From Nocardioides flavescens (GTDB lineage: Bacteria > Actinomycetota > Actinomycetes > Propionibacteriales > Nocardioidaceae): DNA of 64,000 bases. The position numbers were made by a program, and so were the translations under genes. How positions within the stretch are numbered: position 1 is the first letter of the stretch; each line of letters starts with the position of its first letter. The DNA lies in contig NZ_WUEK01000014.1 of assembly GCF_009823805.1 (NCBI RefSeq), positions 45,472 through 109,471 on the forward strand, in the 5' to 3' direction. Of the stretch, positions 1 through 8,674 are shown one piece after another. The notes under the pieces are model-generated. The model worked only from the letters and a program-made list of their open reading frames with translations. It was not told where the DNA came from and ran no database searches.

Positions 1-891
1 CTGGTGGGGTAGCGAGCGGTGGGGCCGGCGGTGGTTGTACTCCTGCGCGAAGGCGGTCAGCATCGTGTCGAGGTCGGCGATCGTGGTGGGCTGGACGGGC
101 TGGGCGCGCAGCCACTTCTTCATCGTCTGCTGAAACCGTTCGACCTTGCCGCAGGTGGTGGGGTGGTTGGGTCGGGAGTTCTTCTGCACGATGCCCAGGC
201 GGCGCAGCTCGTGCTCGAGTTGGCTGCGTCCGCCCTTCCCGCCAGCGAATCGCACGGTGTAGACCATGCCGTTGTCGGTCAGTGTGGATGCCGGGTATCC
301 GTGCAGGTCAGCGGCGTGGCGGAAGGTGGCCAGCACGATCGGTGCGGTGATGCGCGGGTGGGCACTGAGATGCAGGACGTAGCGCGAGCAGTCGTCGAGC
401 CAGGTGATGACCTCGACGTCTTGTCCTGGGCTGCCGTCGGGGCGAGCGAGCCGGTAGTGGGTGAAGTCGGACTGCCAGGTCTCGTTGGGCTGGTCGGCTT
501 GGAAACGGATGTAGGAGGCCTTGGGCCGCTTGGACGGGTCGGGGGTGACAGTGCCGGCACGCACGAGGATCCGGTTGATCGTGGCGCGTGAGACGACGAG
601 GTCGTGGCGGTGGCGCGGGTGCCAGTCGATGGTGTCCGCGCCGGCGTCGAGTCCGCTGTCGCGCAGGTGGCTGCGCAGACGCAGGATGAGGTCGACCGTG
701 GCCGTCGGTGTGGCGTTGGGGTTGCTCTTTGGTGCTCGTGACCGGGGTTCGAGCGCGGCGTCACCCTCGGCCTCGTAGCGGGCTTTGAGCCTGTAGACCC
801 AGGCGCGGTGCACGCCGTAGCGGCCAGCGACCTCGGAAGGGCTCAGACCCTCGACGAACAGGGCGGTGATGACCAGACGCGCCTTCGACAT
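1..891 (-). CDS. IS481-family transposase, cut by the window edge
   Basis: Reading the minus strand from an ATG at 891 gives at least 297 codons that stay open to base 1. The protein starts with a helix-turn-helix (SKARLVITALFVEGLSPSEV, then a GVHRAWVYRLK recognition helix). An rve/DDE integrase core follows: a QSDFTHYRL segment carrying the first Asp, a TDNGMVYT segment with the second, and a KVERFQQTMKKWL segment with the Glu. It continues into the usual YNHRRPHRSLPHQ tail, so only a few dozen residues at most are lost beyond the edge. This order is typical of IS481-family transposases, which cut and join element ends. The gene looks intact as far as it is visible; no frameshift is seen. 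Confidence 0.9.
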   Translation of the reverse strand, partial: MSKARLVITALFVEGLSPSEVAGRYGVHRAWVYRLKARYEAEGDAALEPRSRAPKSNPNATPTATVDLILRLRSHLRDSGLDAGADTIDWHPRHRHDLVVSRATINRILVRAGTVTPDPSKRPKASYIRFQADQPNETWQSDFTHYRLARPDGSPGQDVEVITWLDDCSRYVLHLSAHPRITAPIVLATFRHAADLHGYPASTLTDNGMVYTVRFAGGKGGRSQLEHELRRLGIVQKNSRPNHPTTCGKVERFQQTMKKWLRAQPVQPTTIADLDTMLTAFAQEYNHRRPHRSLPHQ

Positions 892-916
892 GGCCGAGCC
901 TGACGCCGCTCACAGC

Positions 917-980
917 TGTCGCCCATCACCTGAGACTCGTGTCGCCGATGTCGCGAGACACCTGTCGCCGATGTCGTGAG
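917..980. repeat. Three 23-bp-spaced repeats, probable right end of the IS481 element
   Basis: Three related blocks beginning TGTCGCC start at 917, 940 and 963, an exact 23-bp period of about two helical turns. The second (940-958) and third (963-980) are nearly identical apart from C/T at one position; the first is more diverged. They lie just upstream of the transposase start, where the terminal inverted repeat and transposase-binding sites of such elements sit. The outer boundary is probably near 963-985. The other end is outside the window. Confidence 0.55.
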
Positions 981-1049
981 CCAGCACACTGCCCCCGCTA
1001 CACAGATGATCAGCCCTCGACTCTCACGGGTCGGGGGCTGATCTGCTTC

Positions 1050-1742
1050 TCAGGGGCTTCCACGCAGGTGGAACTCGTTGCCGTCGGGGTCCGCCAGCTC
1101 CACGTCGGTCCCGCGCGTGCGGAGCGTCGCCCCCAGGGCCACCAGCCGCTCGACCTCGGCGTCCAGGTCGTCGGGGTCGTCAGCCACCAGGTGGAGGTGC
1201 ACCCGGTTGCGGCCGAGGCGCTCGTCGAGGGGCGGGCCGCCCCACGCGATCTTCGGCCCCGCGGGGTCCTGCTGGATCGCCGTCTCGCCGTCCTGGTCGT
1301 GGACCATCGGCCAGCCCAGGGCGGCCGACCAGAACACCCCGACCTCTCGGGTCCCGTCGCAGGCGAGCTCGCCGAGCAACGGCGTACCGGCGAGCCACTG
1401 GTTCCCCTCCTCGATGACGCAGAACGCGTTGCCCTCGGGGTCGGCCAGCACGACGTGGTCCTCGTCCGGCTGCTGGCCGACATCGACGTACGACGCACCG
1501 AGACCGACCGCGCGCGCGACCGTCTCCTCCTGGGTGGAGGCGTTGCTCGTCAGGTGGAGGTGGGTCTGGCTCGGGAGCACCAGCGGCTCGGCGGTGGCCT
1601 CGAAGGTGATGGGGAAGGGGAAGGCGGGGCCGGGCAGCAGGGTCGTGCCGCGCCGCTCGAGACCGAGGAGGCGTTGCCAGAACGACGCCTGGGCGTCGGG
1701 GTCCGAGGCGAGGACGGTCACGCCGCCCAGCAGCGCGGGCAC
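1050..1742 (-). CDS. VOC (glyoxalase/bleomycin-resistance) family protein, two domains
   Basis: A 230-residue protein from a GTG start at 1742. It has two consecutive vicinal-oxygen-chelate modules, roughly residues 5-115 and 125-228. Each has the fold's recurring elements: a GVFWSAALGWPM-type helix, an HLHL strand with a possible metal-ligand His, and a closing LADPDGNEF strand with an acidic ligand. Two-domain VOC proteins act as small cytoplasmic dioxygenases, isomerases or binding proteins. The sequence does not fix a substrate, and no partner gene is next to it. It is transcribed away from the sortase gene to its right and toward the IS element. Confidence 0.8.
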   Translation of the reverse strand: MPALLGGVTVLASDPDAQASFWQRLLGLERRGTTLLPGPAFPFPITFEATAEPLVLPSQTHLHLTSNASTQEETVARAVGLGASYVDVGQQPDEDHVVLADPEGNAFCVIEEGNQWLAGTPLLGELACDGTREVGVFWSAALGWPMVHDQDGETAIQQDPAGPKIAWGGPPLDERLGRNRVHLHLVADDPDDLDAEVERLVALGATLRTRGTDVELADPDGNEFHLRGSP

Positions 1743-1896
1743 CTCGTCACCCTACGACCGCGTCGGGGAGCGGTCCACGGCTCCGGAATGGTCGGAACGG
1801 GCCATTGCCCGGGGGCCCGCTAGGTGCCGTCGGACGACGGCGCCTACGGTGTGCCGACCCGGTCGAGGGGGACCGGGCACGACGGGGGGTCTTCTC

Positions 1897-4125
1897 ATGT
1901 CCACACGCGCGCTCGAGCGCATCGCAGGTGTCGTGGTCGGAGGGGCGCTCGTCGCCTCGTCGGTGGTGGTTGCCGGGGTCGTCACAGCCGTGCCGGCTGC
2001 CGCCGCCGGTCCCGCGCTGACCCTGGTGAAGACGTCGTCGCTGCTGACGGACGGGGGCACGCCGGGCAAGGCGGACAAGGGTGACGTCATCCGCTACCGC
2101 TTCGACGTCGAGAACACCGGTGACGTGCCGCTCGACGACGTCGACATCGACGACGACCAGGTCGAGGTCGACCCGCCGTTCCTCCCGGCGCGGCTGGCGG
2201 CCTTCGAGCTCCCGCTGTACTCGGTCCACCTCGAGCCCGGCCAGAAGCAGACCTTCTACGGCGACTACACCGTGACCCAGGACGACGTCGACGGCTCGCC
2301 CGACCCGATCGTCAACACCGCGACGGCGACGGGCACGACGAGCGAGGGCGGCACCCCGGTGGTCTCGCCGCCGTCGAGCACGCGGACCCCCGTCGTCGAC
2401 GCTGCGCCCAAGCTGGCGCTGACCAAGACGAGCGCGATCACGACCGACGAGGTGACACCGGGCAAGGCGGACGTCGGCGACGTCATCACCTACACCTTCG
2501 AGGTGGAGAACACCGGCAACGTCACCGTGCTCGGCACCACCGTCTCGGACGAGATGGAGGGACTCTCCGCGACATCGCCGCTGTCGATCCCGACGCTGAC
2601 GCCGGGGCAGAAGGGCACGTTCAGCGCGACCTACACCGTCGTCCAGGACGACATCGACCAGGCGAGCGACATCTGGAACTACGCCACCGCCCGGGGCACG
2701 ACCCCGAAGAGGGTGCCGGTGGCGTCCTCGCCCGCAGGCACCCCCACGCCGATCGCGCGGGCCGAGCCCGCCATCGCCCTCGTCAAGACCGCCGCGCTCA
2801 CGACCGACCGCGGCACGATCGGGACCCTCGACGCTGGCGACGTGCTGACCTACACCTTCACGGTCACCAACACCGGCGGCATGGCCGTCAACGGCGTGCG
2901 CATCGAGGACCTCAAGGAGGGGCTCTCCGCGGTCTCGCCGGAGTCGGTGCGGAAGCTGCCGAAGGGCGGCACGGCGACCTTCACCGCGACGTACGTCGTG
3001 ACCGCGGCCGACGTCGCGTCCGGCGGCCCGATCGTCAACACCGCCATCGCGGAGGGCTTCGTGCCGCCGGAGGGCTACGTCGCCTCCGACGAGGCCAGCG
3101 CCCGGGTGCCGCTCGTGCTGCCGCGCGACCCGCAGCCGACGCAGCCGGCCCTACCGACCCAGCCGACCCAGCCCACGACCCCGAGCGCGCCGGTGGGGCC
3201 GCCGGCGATCACGTCGAGGACCTCGGTGCGCGACGTGGTGCTCGAGGTCGACGGCGCCGGACAGCCGCAGCCGGTGCAGATCCACGACGACGTGACCCTG
3301 AGCGGTCTGGTCGGCCGCGTGGCCGGATCGGTCGCGAGCCGGGCGGTGCCCCGCGCGGGCGAGGCGACCCTCTACGGACCGGTGGCGAAGGCGTCGGCTC
3401 TGACCTGCACGCCGGGGAAGGCGGTCGGCACGGTGTCGTTCAGCGGCGGCAACGGCGTGGTGCGCACCGGGTCGGTGACGGTGCGCCAGCCCGGCTACTA
3501 CGTGTGGGTGGCGAAGGTCGACGCCGACGCCCAGCAAGTCGGGGCGACCCACGACTGCGGGCTCAAGGCGGCGATCACGCGCGTCCACCGGGCGCCGTAC
3601 GGCCCGATCGAGGTGCAGACCGGCTTCTCCGGGGTGCTCGGCGACCTGCTGAGCCGGGCCGGTGGGCGTGCCTCCGTGGCCGCGACGTCGGTGCGGGTGC
3701 CGGCGCTCGGGATGAGCGCCCGTCTCTCCGCGGTCGGGCTGGCGAAGGGCCGCATGGTCATCCCGCACGACATCCGGCGCGGGGGCTGGCTCGCCCGTTC
3801 CGCCGCGCCCGGTGAGGCGATCGGCTCCACCGTGATCGCGGGCCACGTGTCCGACCGCAGCGACCGCCCCGGCGCCTTCGACCGGCTGCGCCGCGCAGCG
3901 AAGGGCCAGCTCGTCCTGGTCCGCGACGCCGCCGGCCGCACGACGCGCTACCGGATCGCGACCGTCACGGCCCAGCCGCGCAGCCGTGGGCTGTCCGGGG
4001 CGGCCGTGTCGACCACGGGCTCGCACCGGCTCGTGCTGGTGACGTGCACGGGCAAGGTCGTCTACCCCGACGGGCGCTTCCACTACACGAAGAACCTCGT
4101 GGTGGTCGCGACGCCCGTCGGCTGA
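1897..4125 (+). CDS. Secreted DUF11-repeat protein with C-terminal class E/F-like sortase domain
   Basis: A 742-residue protein. The ATG at 1897 is chosen because a G-rich ribosome site lies about 8 bases upstream and a clean signal peptide follows (Ala-rich end near residue 35). Three DUF11-type beta repeats start near residues 38, 170 and 290, each with a LVKTS/LTKTS strand and a G(D)VxxYxFxVxNTG strand. A Pro-Thr-Gln linker (about 408-435) leads to an Ig-like segment and then a sortase domain (about 600-742). The sortase triad is present: His650 in AGHVSD, Cys717 in LVTCTG and Arg727 in PDGRFHYTKN. Sortases usually stand alone; here the enzyme is carried on a repeat stalk. No LPXTG substrate or C-terminal anchor is visible nearby. 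The exact sortase class is inferred from motif spacing. Confidence 0.85.
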   Translation: MSTRALERIAGVVVGGALVASSVVVAGVVTAVPAAAAGPALTLVKTSSLLTDGGTPGKADKGDVIRYRFDVENTGDVPLDDVDIDDDQVEVDPPFLPARLAAFELPLYSVHLEPGQKQTFYGDYTVTQDDVDGSPDPIVNTATATGTTSEGGTPVVSPPSSTRTPVVDAAPKLALTKTSAITTDEVTPGKADVGDVITYTFEVENTGNVTVLGTTVSDEMEGLSATSPLSIPTLTPGQKGTFSATYTVVQDDIDQASDIWNYATARGTTPKRVPVASSPAGTPTPIARAEPAIALVKTAALTTDRGTIGTLDAGDVLTYTFTVTNTGGMAVNGVRIEDLKEGLSAVSPESVRKLPKGGTATFTATYVVTAADVASGGPIVNTAIAEGFVPPEGYVASDEASARVPLVLPRDPQPTQPALPTQPTQPTTPSAPVGPPAITSRTSVRDVVLEVDGAGQPQPVQIHDDVTLSGLVGRVAGSVASRAVPRAGEATLYGPVAKASALTCTPGKAVGTVSFSGGNGVVRTGSVTVRQPGYYVWVAKVDADAQQVGATHDCGLKAAITRVHRAPYGPIEVQTGFSGVLGDLLSRAGGRASVAATSVRVPALGMSARLSAVGLAKGRMVIPHDIRRGGWLARSAAPGEAIGSTVIAGHVSDRSDRPGAFDRLRRAAKGQLVLVRDAAGRTTRYRIATVTAQPRSRGLSGAAVSTTGSHRLVLVTCTGKVVYPDGRFHYTKNLVVVATPVG

Positions 4126-4167
4126 GGCCCGGCGTCCGGGTCAGGCGTCCAGGTCAGGCGACTGGGT

Positions 4168-4845
4168 TCAGGCGCTCGCGGTCGCGAGCTTGACCGCGAA
4201 GCCGAGGAAGACCACGCCGACCGCCGAGGTCGCGCCCGCCGTGAGACGGCGACGACGCCGTGCGACCTCGGCGAGACGGGCGCCGGCGAGGATCAGCACG
4301 CTGAGGTAGACGAAGCTGCCGAGCTCGAGCAGACCGCCGAGCAGCAGGAACGACAGCGCCGGCCGGTCGTAGGCCGGGTCGACGAACTGCACGAAGAAGG
4401 CGACGAAGAACAAGATCGCCTTGGGGTTGAGCAGGCTCACCACGAGGGCCCGGCGGAAGACGCGCTCGGTCGACGTCGCCGTCGACGCTGCCGTGGACGG
4501 GGTCCCCGCGACGGCGGATGCCGTGGCGAGCGGCAGCGCCCGACGCCGCCAGGCGGCCCACGCCGCGCGGAGCATGCCGATGGCGAGCCAGCCGAGGTAG
4601 CCCGCCCCGAGGTACTTCACGACGGCGAAGGCCGTCTCGTGGGTGCTGAGCACCGAGACGACGCCCAAGGCCGAGAGGGTCATCAGGACGGCGTCGCCGG
4701 TGAAGACGCCGCACGCGGCGCGGTATCCGGTCGGGACACCGCGCCGCGCGGCGACGGAGAGGACGTAGAGCGAGTTGGGACCGGGCAGCAGGATGATGAG
4801 CACCAGTCCGACCAGGTAGGACCCGAGGTCCGTCACGCCCCACAC
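4168..4845 (-). CDS. LysE/RhtB-family amino-acid exporter
   Basis: A 225-residue membrane protein with about six hydrophobic segments. The family signature LPGPNSLYVLS lies in the first transmembrane helix, and a SLLNPKAILFFVAFF motif follows in mid-protein. Members export amino acids or small metabolites through the cytoplasmic membrane. The GTG at 4845 is taken as the start; a second GTG at 4836 is equally possible because neither has a strong ribosome site. The central loop (about residues 105-130) is an Ala/Thr/Ser-rich insert. Substrate cannot be assigned. Confidence 0.8.
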   Translation of the reverse strand: MWGVTDLGSYLVGLVLIILLPGPNSLYVLSVAARRGVPTGYRAACGVFTGDAVLMTLSALGVVSVLSTHETAFAVVKYLGAGYLGWLAIGMLRAAWAAWRRRALPLATASAVAGTPSTAASTATSTERVFRRALVVSLLNPKAILFFVAFFVQFVDPAYDRPALSFLLLGGLLELGSFVYLSVLILAGARLAEVARRRRRLTAGATSAVGVVFLGFAVKLATASA

Positions 4846-4877
4846 GGCGAGGATCGTCGCACGTGCGGGGCGTGGTG

Positions 4878-5966
4878 TCAGCGCACGCGGACCTTCTGCG
4901 GAGCGCTGGCGGAGCCGCTGATGCCGCTGCCGCCGCTGAAGGTGGCGACGAGGACGTGCTTGCCGCGCTTGAGCCGGGGCAGCTTGAGGCTGACGGTGCG
5001 GCCGCTGACCGCCGCGGTGGCGATGGTGCGGCCTTTGTCGGTGATGGTCAGGGTGCCGGTCGGGGCGGCCGAGGAGGCGATCGTGACGACGGCCTTCACC
5101 GCACGTCGGCTCGCCTTCAGCTGCATCGAGGTCGCGGACGAGGCCGCCGCAGCGCCGGTGCCGGTCCCGGTGCCCGTACCGGTCCCGGTCCCGGTGCCGG
5201 TGCCGGTGCCGGTGCCGGTGCCGCCACCGGTGCCGGCGGCCTGCGCGAAGAGGCCGACGTACGGCGTGACGTACTTCTTGCTGCCGCCGTAGCCGGCGAC
5301 GGTGAACGCCATCTGGAAGTGGTCGCCGGACTGGGCGATCGGGCAGGGGGCGGTGCCGTCTCGACGCGACTGGCACTCGGGCGCCTGGGTGCCGGAGCCG
5401 ATGAGGGTGCGGGTGGCGATGACCGGGACCTGGATCTCGAGCACGTCACCGCGGGAGAGCTCCCACTTCAGACCTTCGGGGCTGCCGATGAGGTAGCCGC
5501 CGTTGAGTCCCTTGGCGAAGGTGAGCTCCTTGGTCTTGAGCTGCTGCGATGAGCCCGACTTGGTGAGGTCCCACAGGATCGGGGCCTGCTCATCGGCGGG
5601 TACGACGCCCGCGGGCAGCATCAGCTCGGGCAGCACGGGCACGGCGTCGGCGCACGCGAGGCCGACCAGGCCGATGTAGCCGCGGACGTAGAAGATCTCC
5701 CCGACCCGCGGCACCTGGCCGCTCGGCGAGCGCCAGCCGACGTCGGCGCTCATGCCGGGGCCCGGGTTGCCGGTGAAGCAGTTGATGAGCACGTCCTCGT
5801 CGTGCTTGCCGGGGTTCCAGTCGCCGGCGGCCGCGCCGGCGCTCGGGGCGAGGGCCGTCATGGCGGCGAACAGCCCGGCGACGCTCACCGCGACCCGGGT
5901 CAGGCGGCGGCGCCGTGCGGGCCGGTGCCGGGTGGGGGTGGTGCTGGGCAGAGCAGGGGCGGTCAC
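4878..5966 (-). CDS. Secreted protein with Gly-Thr repeat linker and C-terminal Ig-like domain
   Basis: A 362-residue protein from a GTG at 5966 preceded by a good GAGGAG site. It has an Arg-rich n-region and a hydrophobic core ending in APSAGAAA, so a signal peptide of about 46 residues is predicted. The mature N-terminal part has several cysteines and resembles no family I can name. It is followed by a pure (Gly-Thr)n stretch at about residues 246-271, encoded by a hexanucleotide repeat. A short bacterial Ig-like module ends the protein (GTLTITDKGRTIATAAV and GKHVLVATFSG strands). It is probably an exported surface or extracellular protein. Function unknown. Confidence 0.75.
   Translation of the reverse strand: MTAPALPSTTPTRHRPARRRRLTRVAVSVAGLFAAMTALAPSAGAAAGDWNPGKHDEDVLINCFTGNPGPGMSADVGWRSPSGQVPRVGEIFYVRGYIGLVGLACADAVPVLPELMLPAGVVPADEQAPILWDLTKSGSSQQLKTKELTFAKGLNGGYLIGSPEGLKWELSRGDVLEIQVPVIATRTLIGSGTQAPECQSRRDGTAPCPIAQSGDHFQMAFTVAGYGGSKKYVTPYVGLFAQAAGTGGGTGTGTGTGTGTGTGTGTGTGTGAAAASSATSMQLKASRRAVKAVVTIASSAAPTGTLTITDKGRTIATAAVSGRTVSLKLPRLKRGKHVLVATFSGGSGISGSASAPQKVRVR
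5155..5232. repeat. Hexanucleotide minisatellite encoding a Gly-Thr linker
   Basis: Thirteen near-perfect copies of a CCGGTG/CCGGTC hexamer (read on the plus strand) lie inside the secreted-protein gene. Two units are diverged (5173-5178 and 5221-5226). The unit length is a multiple of three, so slippage would change linker length and not the reading frame. Confidence 0.85.
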
Positions 5967-6063
5967 GGTGACTCCTCGAGTCGCTGGGGTGGTGGTGTGC
6001 CCCCACGCTCTCGACGCCCGCTTGCCGCGGGGTTGTCCCCGGCTTGCGAGCCCTTGCGACCTC

Positions 6064-6097
6064 CCTGCGGTGCCTGCGGTGCCTGCGGTGCCTGCGG
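6064..6097. repeat. 9-bp tandem repeat (CCTGCGGTG) x 3.8
   Basis: Almost four perfect copies of a 9-bp unit sit in the 133-bp gap between the secreted-protein gene and gntP. They end 3 bp from the gntP stop codon. The repeats are intergenic on both strands, and no stem-loop or promoter motif is obvious in them. Confidence 0.8.
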
Positions 6098-6099
6098 GC

Positions 6100-7476
6100 T
6101 CAGGCCAGCAGGGCCACCAGCAGCACCGGCGGCAGCGAGACGAGCGAGGCCATGCTCGTCACCGTCGTCATCGACTTCAGCGCGCCCTTCGTGGTCACCC
6201 CGAGCAGTGACTTGAACATCCAGAAGAAGTTGGAGTTGACCGTCAGGGCGAACATCGACCCGGACGCGATCGCGAGACCGACCGCGATCGGTGCGACGTC
6301 GATCGAGCCGAGCACCGGGGCGATGATCCCGGCCGCGGTGATGGCGGCGACGGAGACGGACCCGATCGCGAGGTGCAGGACCGCCGCGATCACCCAGGCG
6401 AGCAGGATGCTCGTGACGACGGCGGCGCCCTCGCTGGCGGAGAAGAGGCCGGCCAGGGTGGCGTCGAGGCCGGTCGCCTCGATCACCGCACCGAGCGAGC
6501 CGCCGATGCCCGTGATGAGCAGGATCTCCCCGGTGGTGTGGAAGCCGGTCTTCACCGCCTCCTCGGTCCGCTCGGTCCCGGTGGCGGCGCGGGCCAGGGC
6601 GTAGGCGCCGAGGAGCCCGACGAAGAGCGCGACGTTGGCGTCGCCGACGAAGGCGATGAAGGAGTTGGAGAAGTCGAGCAGGTCCGCGAACGCACCGAAG
6701 GCGATCATCGCCAGCGGCACCAGGATCGGCAGCAGCGAGACCGCGAGCGGCAGGTCCACGTCGTGCAACTGGGCTCGCTCGTCGGGGCCGGTCCCGGCCG
6801 TGCCGGTCTCGACCCCGGCGCGCCCGTCGTCGGGGGCGTCGTCCTCGGCCTCGTCGGTGGCGGGCTTCCACCACCCGGCGCGCAGCATGAGACCGAACAG
6901 GAACGTCGTCACCAGCGCGGTCACCGGGCCGAGCACCACGCCGTAGAGCAGCCAGGTGCCCAGGGACACGTCGAGGAGGCCCGCGATCGAGACGGCGGCC
7001 AGCCCCGGGATGACGAAGACGTAGCCGGCGAAGATGCCAGTGCCGATGGCGCCGGCGAGGTGGGCGAGCCCGCGCGGACCGATGTGCGGCGCCGAGGAGC
7101 GGGCGATCGGCGCGGCGAGCACGACCTGCACGTCGACGTAGATCGAGGGGAAGACCAGCGACAGGGCCCCGGTGAGGGCGTACGGCAGCCGCCGGGCGCC
7201 GACCACGCCCAGCAGGGCTGTCACCAGCTTGCGGAAGGTGCCGAGGGAGTGCAGCAACGCGCCGATCAGCACGCCGAACCCGATCAGCAGGCCCACCTCG
7301 GCCATGATCGACCCGAAGCCCCCGGTGATCGCGGCGACGGTGTCGGCGAAGCCGACCCCGGCGGCGAGGCCGAGGTAGAGCGAGGCGAGCACGAGCGAGA
7401 TGACGGGGTCGATCTTGGCCCCGATGATCAGGCCCACGACGAGCACGATGGCGATGACGGTGTGGACGACCTCCAC
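6100..7476 (-). CDS. GntP-family permease (gluconate:H+ symporter family)
   Basis: A 458-residue polytopic protein with about twelve hydrophobic segments. The GTG at 7476 is chosen because a GGAGG site lies about 8 bases upstream and the first membrane helix starts immediately after it. Family hallmarks include GLLIGFGVLIGALLHSLGT near the N-terminus, FPSIYVDVQVVLAAPIA, and the C-terminal block IASGSMFALTVNSNFFWM. Members import gluconate or related sugar acids with protons. A charged cytoplasmic loop (about residues 205-250) is rich in Asp and Glu. The gene is divergent from a LacI regulator 123 bp away, so it might belong to that regulon, but no matching operator is visible in the gap. Confidence 0.85.
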   Translation of the reverse strand: MEVVHTVIAIVLVVGLIIGAKIDPVISLVLASLYLGLAAGVGFADTVAAITGGFGSIMAEVGLLIGFGVLIGALLHSLGTFRKLVTALLGVVGARRLPYALTGALSLVFPSIYVDVQVVLAAPIARSSAPHIGPRGLAHLAGAIGTGIFAGYVFVIPGLAAVSIAGLLDVSLGTWLLYGVVLGPVTALVTTFLFGLMLRAGWWKPATDEAEDDAPDDGRAGVETGTAGTGPDERAQLHDVDLPLAVSLLPILVPLAMIAFGAFADLLDFSNSFIAFVGDANVALFVGLLGAYALARAATGTERTEEAVKTGFHTTGEILLITGIGGSLGAVIEATGLDATLAGLFSASEGAAVVTSILLAWVIAAVLHLAIGSVSVAAITAAGIIAPVLGSIDVAPIAVGLAIASGSMFALTVNSNFFWMFKSLLGVTTKGALKSMTTVTSMASLVSLPPVLLVALLA

Positions 7477-7599
7477 GGGCCTGGCCTCCTCGGTCGGGTC
7501 CGCCCACCGTAGGGCACGGCTCCCCACCGGCGGCGCGGTGGCGGCGCGTCGGTCGACGCGTCAGGCCCACCCGGCTCCGTCAGCCCTAGGATCCATCCC

Positions 7600-8613
7600 A
7601 TGACAGCGCAGCGCTCCGGCCGGGCCCCGAGCATGGCCGACGTCGCTGCCGCCGTGGGCGTCTCCCACCAGACGGTCTCGCGGGTCCTCAACGACTCCTC
7701 GCTGGTGCGCCCGGACACCCGGGAGCGCGTGCTCGCGGCGATCGCGGAGCTGGGCTACCGGCGCAACAACGCGGCGCGCGCCCTCGCGAGCCACCGGTCG
7801 CGCCGGATCGGGATGGTCGCCGCCCACCTGGGCTACTACGGCCCCAGCACGCTGGCCACCGCGGTGCAGGCCGCCGGGCACGAGTCCGGGTACGACGTCT
7901 CCCTCATCGCCGTCGAGCACCTCGACGCGGACACGCTGCGCGACGCGATCGAGCGACTGCTCGGCGAGGCGGTCGAGGCCATCGTCGTCGCCGTGGCGCA
8001 CACCGCCTTGCTCACCGAGGCGCACACCATCGACGCCCCCGTCCCCGTCGTGCTGGCGCAGGGGGTCACGAGCGGCCAGCCCCTCGCCGTCGGCATCGAC
8101 CAGACCGCGGGCGGCCGCACGGCCACGGACCACCTCCTCGGGCTCGGCCACACCCGGGTGGCCCACGTGACCGGTCCCCTCGGGTGGGCCGAGGCCGACC
8201 AGCGTCGCGTGGGGTGGCAGGAGGCGCACACCGCCCGTGGCCTCGAGCCCGGTCCGGAGATCGAGGGCGACTGGACCCCCGAGAGCGGCTACCGCGCCGG
8301 TCTGCGCCTGGCCGAGGACGCCTCGGTGTCGGCGGTGTTCGTCGCCAACGACGCGATGGCGGTCGGGGTGCTCAAGGCGCTGGTCGAGAGCGGGCGCCGG
8401 GTGCCCGACGACGTCAGCGTCTGCGGCTACGACGACACGCCGGAGTCGGCGTTCCTCCTGCCCTCGCTGACCACCGTGCGCCAGTCCTTCGACGTCCTGG
8501 GCCGCCAGGTCGTCGACCTCACCCTGCGGGCGCTCGCCGGCGACGAGGCGCCCACGGCGCCGCTGCTCGCCCCCGAGCTCAAGGTCCGCGGGTCGACCGC
8601 ACCGCCCGCCTGA
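7600..8613 (+). CDS. LacI-family transcriptional regulator
   Basis: A 337-residue repressor. The N-terminal LacI DNA-binding domain carries the diagnostic MADVAAAVGVSHQTVSRVLN recognition segment, then the hinge helix NNAARALASHRS and a periplasmic-binding-protein-like effector domain ending in TTVRQSFDVLGRQVVDLTL. It precedes galM by 61 bp, and an operator-like palindrome covers the galM start, so it probably controls the galM/arabinose locus. The start ATG has an AGGA site about 8 bases upstream. It resembles the second LacI gene at 14699-15736 throughout; the two may be paralogues. Confidence 0.9.
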   Translation: MTAQRSGRAPSMADVAAAVGVSHQTVSRVLNDSSLVRPDTRERVLAAIAELGYRRNNAARALASHRSRRIGMVAAHLGYYGPSTLATAVQAAGHESGYDVSLIAVEHLDADTLRDAIERLLGEAVEAIVVAVAHTALLTEAHTIDAPVPVVLAQGVTSGQPLAVGIDQTAGGRTATDHLLGLGHTRVAHVTGPLGWAEADQRRVGWQEAHTARGLEPGPEIEGDWTPESGYRAGLRLAEDASVSAVFVANDAMAVGVLKALVESGRRVPDDVSVCGYDDTPESAFLLPSLTTVRQSFDVLGRQVVDLTLRALAGDEAPTAPLLAPELKVRGSTAPPA

Positions 8614-8660
8614 CCGACGCCTCGGACGGGGCTGGGGGAGTGCGTGCAGGGCGTCGCGTT

Positions 8661-8672
8661 GTTAACGTTCAC
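8661..8672. promoter_or_regulatory. LacI-type operator at the galM start
   Basis: The sequence GTTAACGTTCAC matches the 12-bp palindrome GTGAACGTTCAC found 1.08 kb downstream in 11 of 12 positions. The central CG is typical of LacI-family operators. It ends 2 bp before the galM ATG, so binding would block both promoter clearance and any leader. Confidence 0.65.
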
Positions 8673-8674
8673 AC

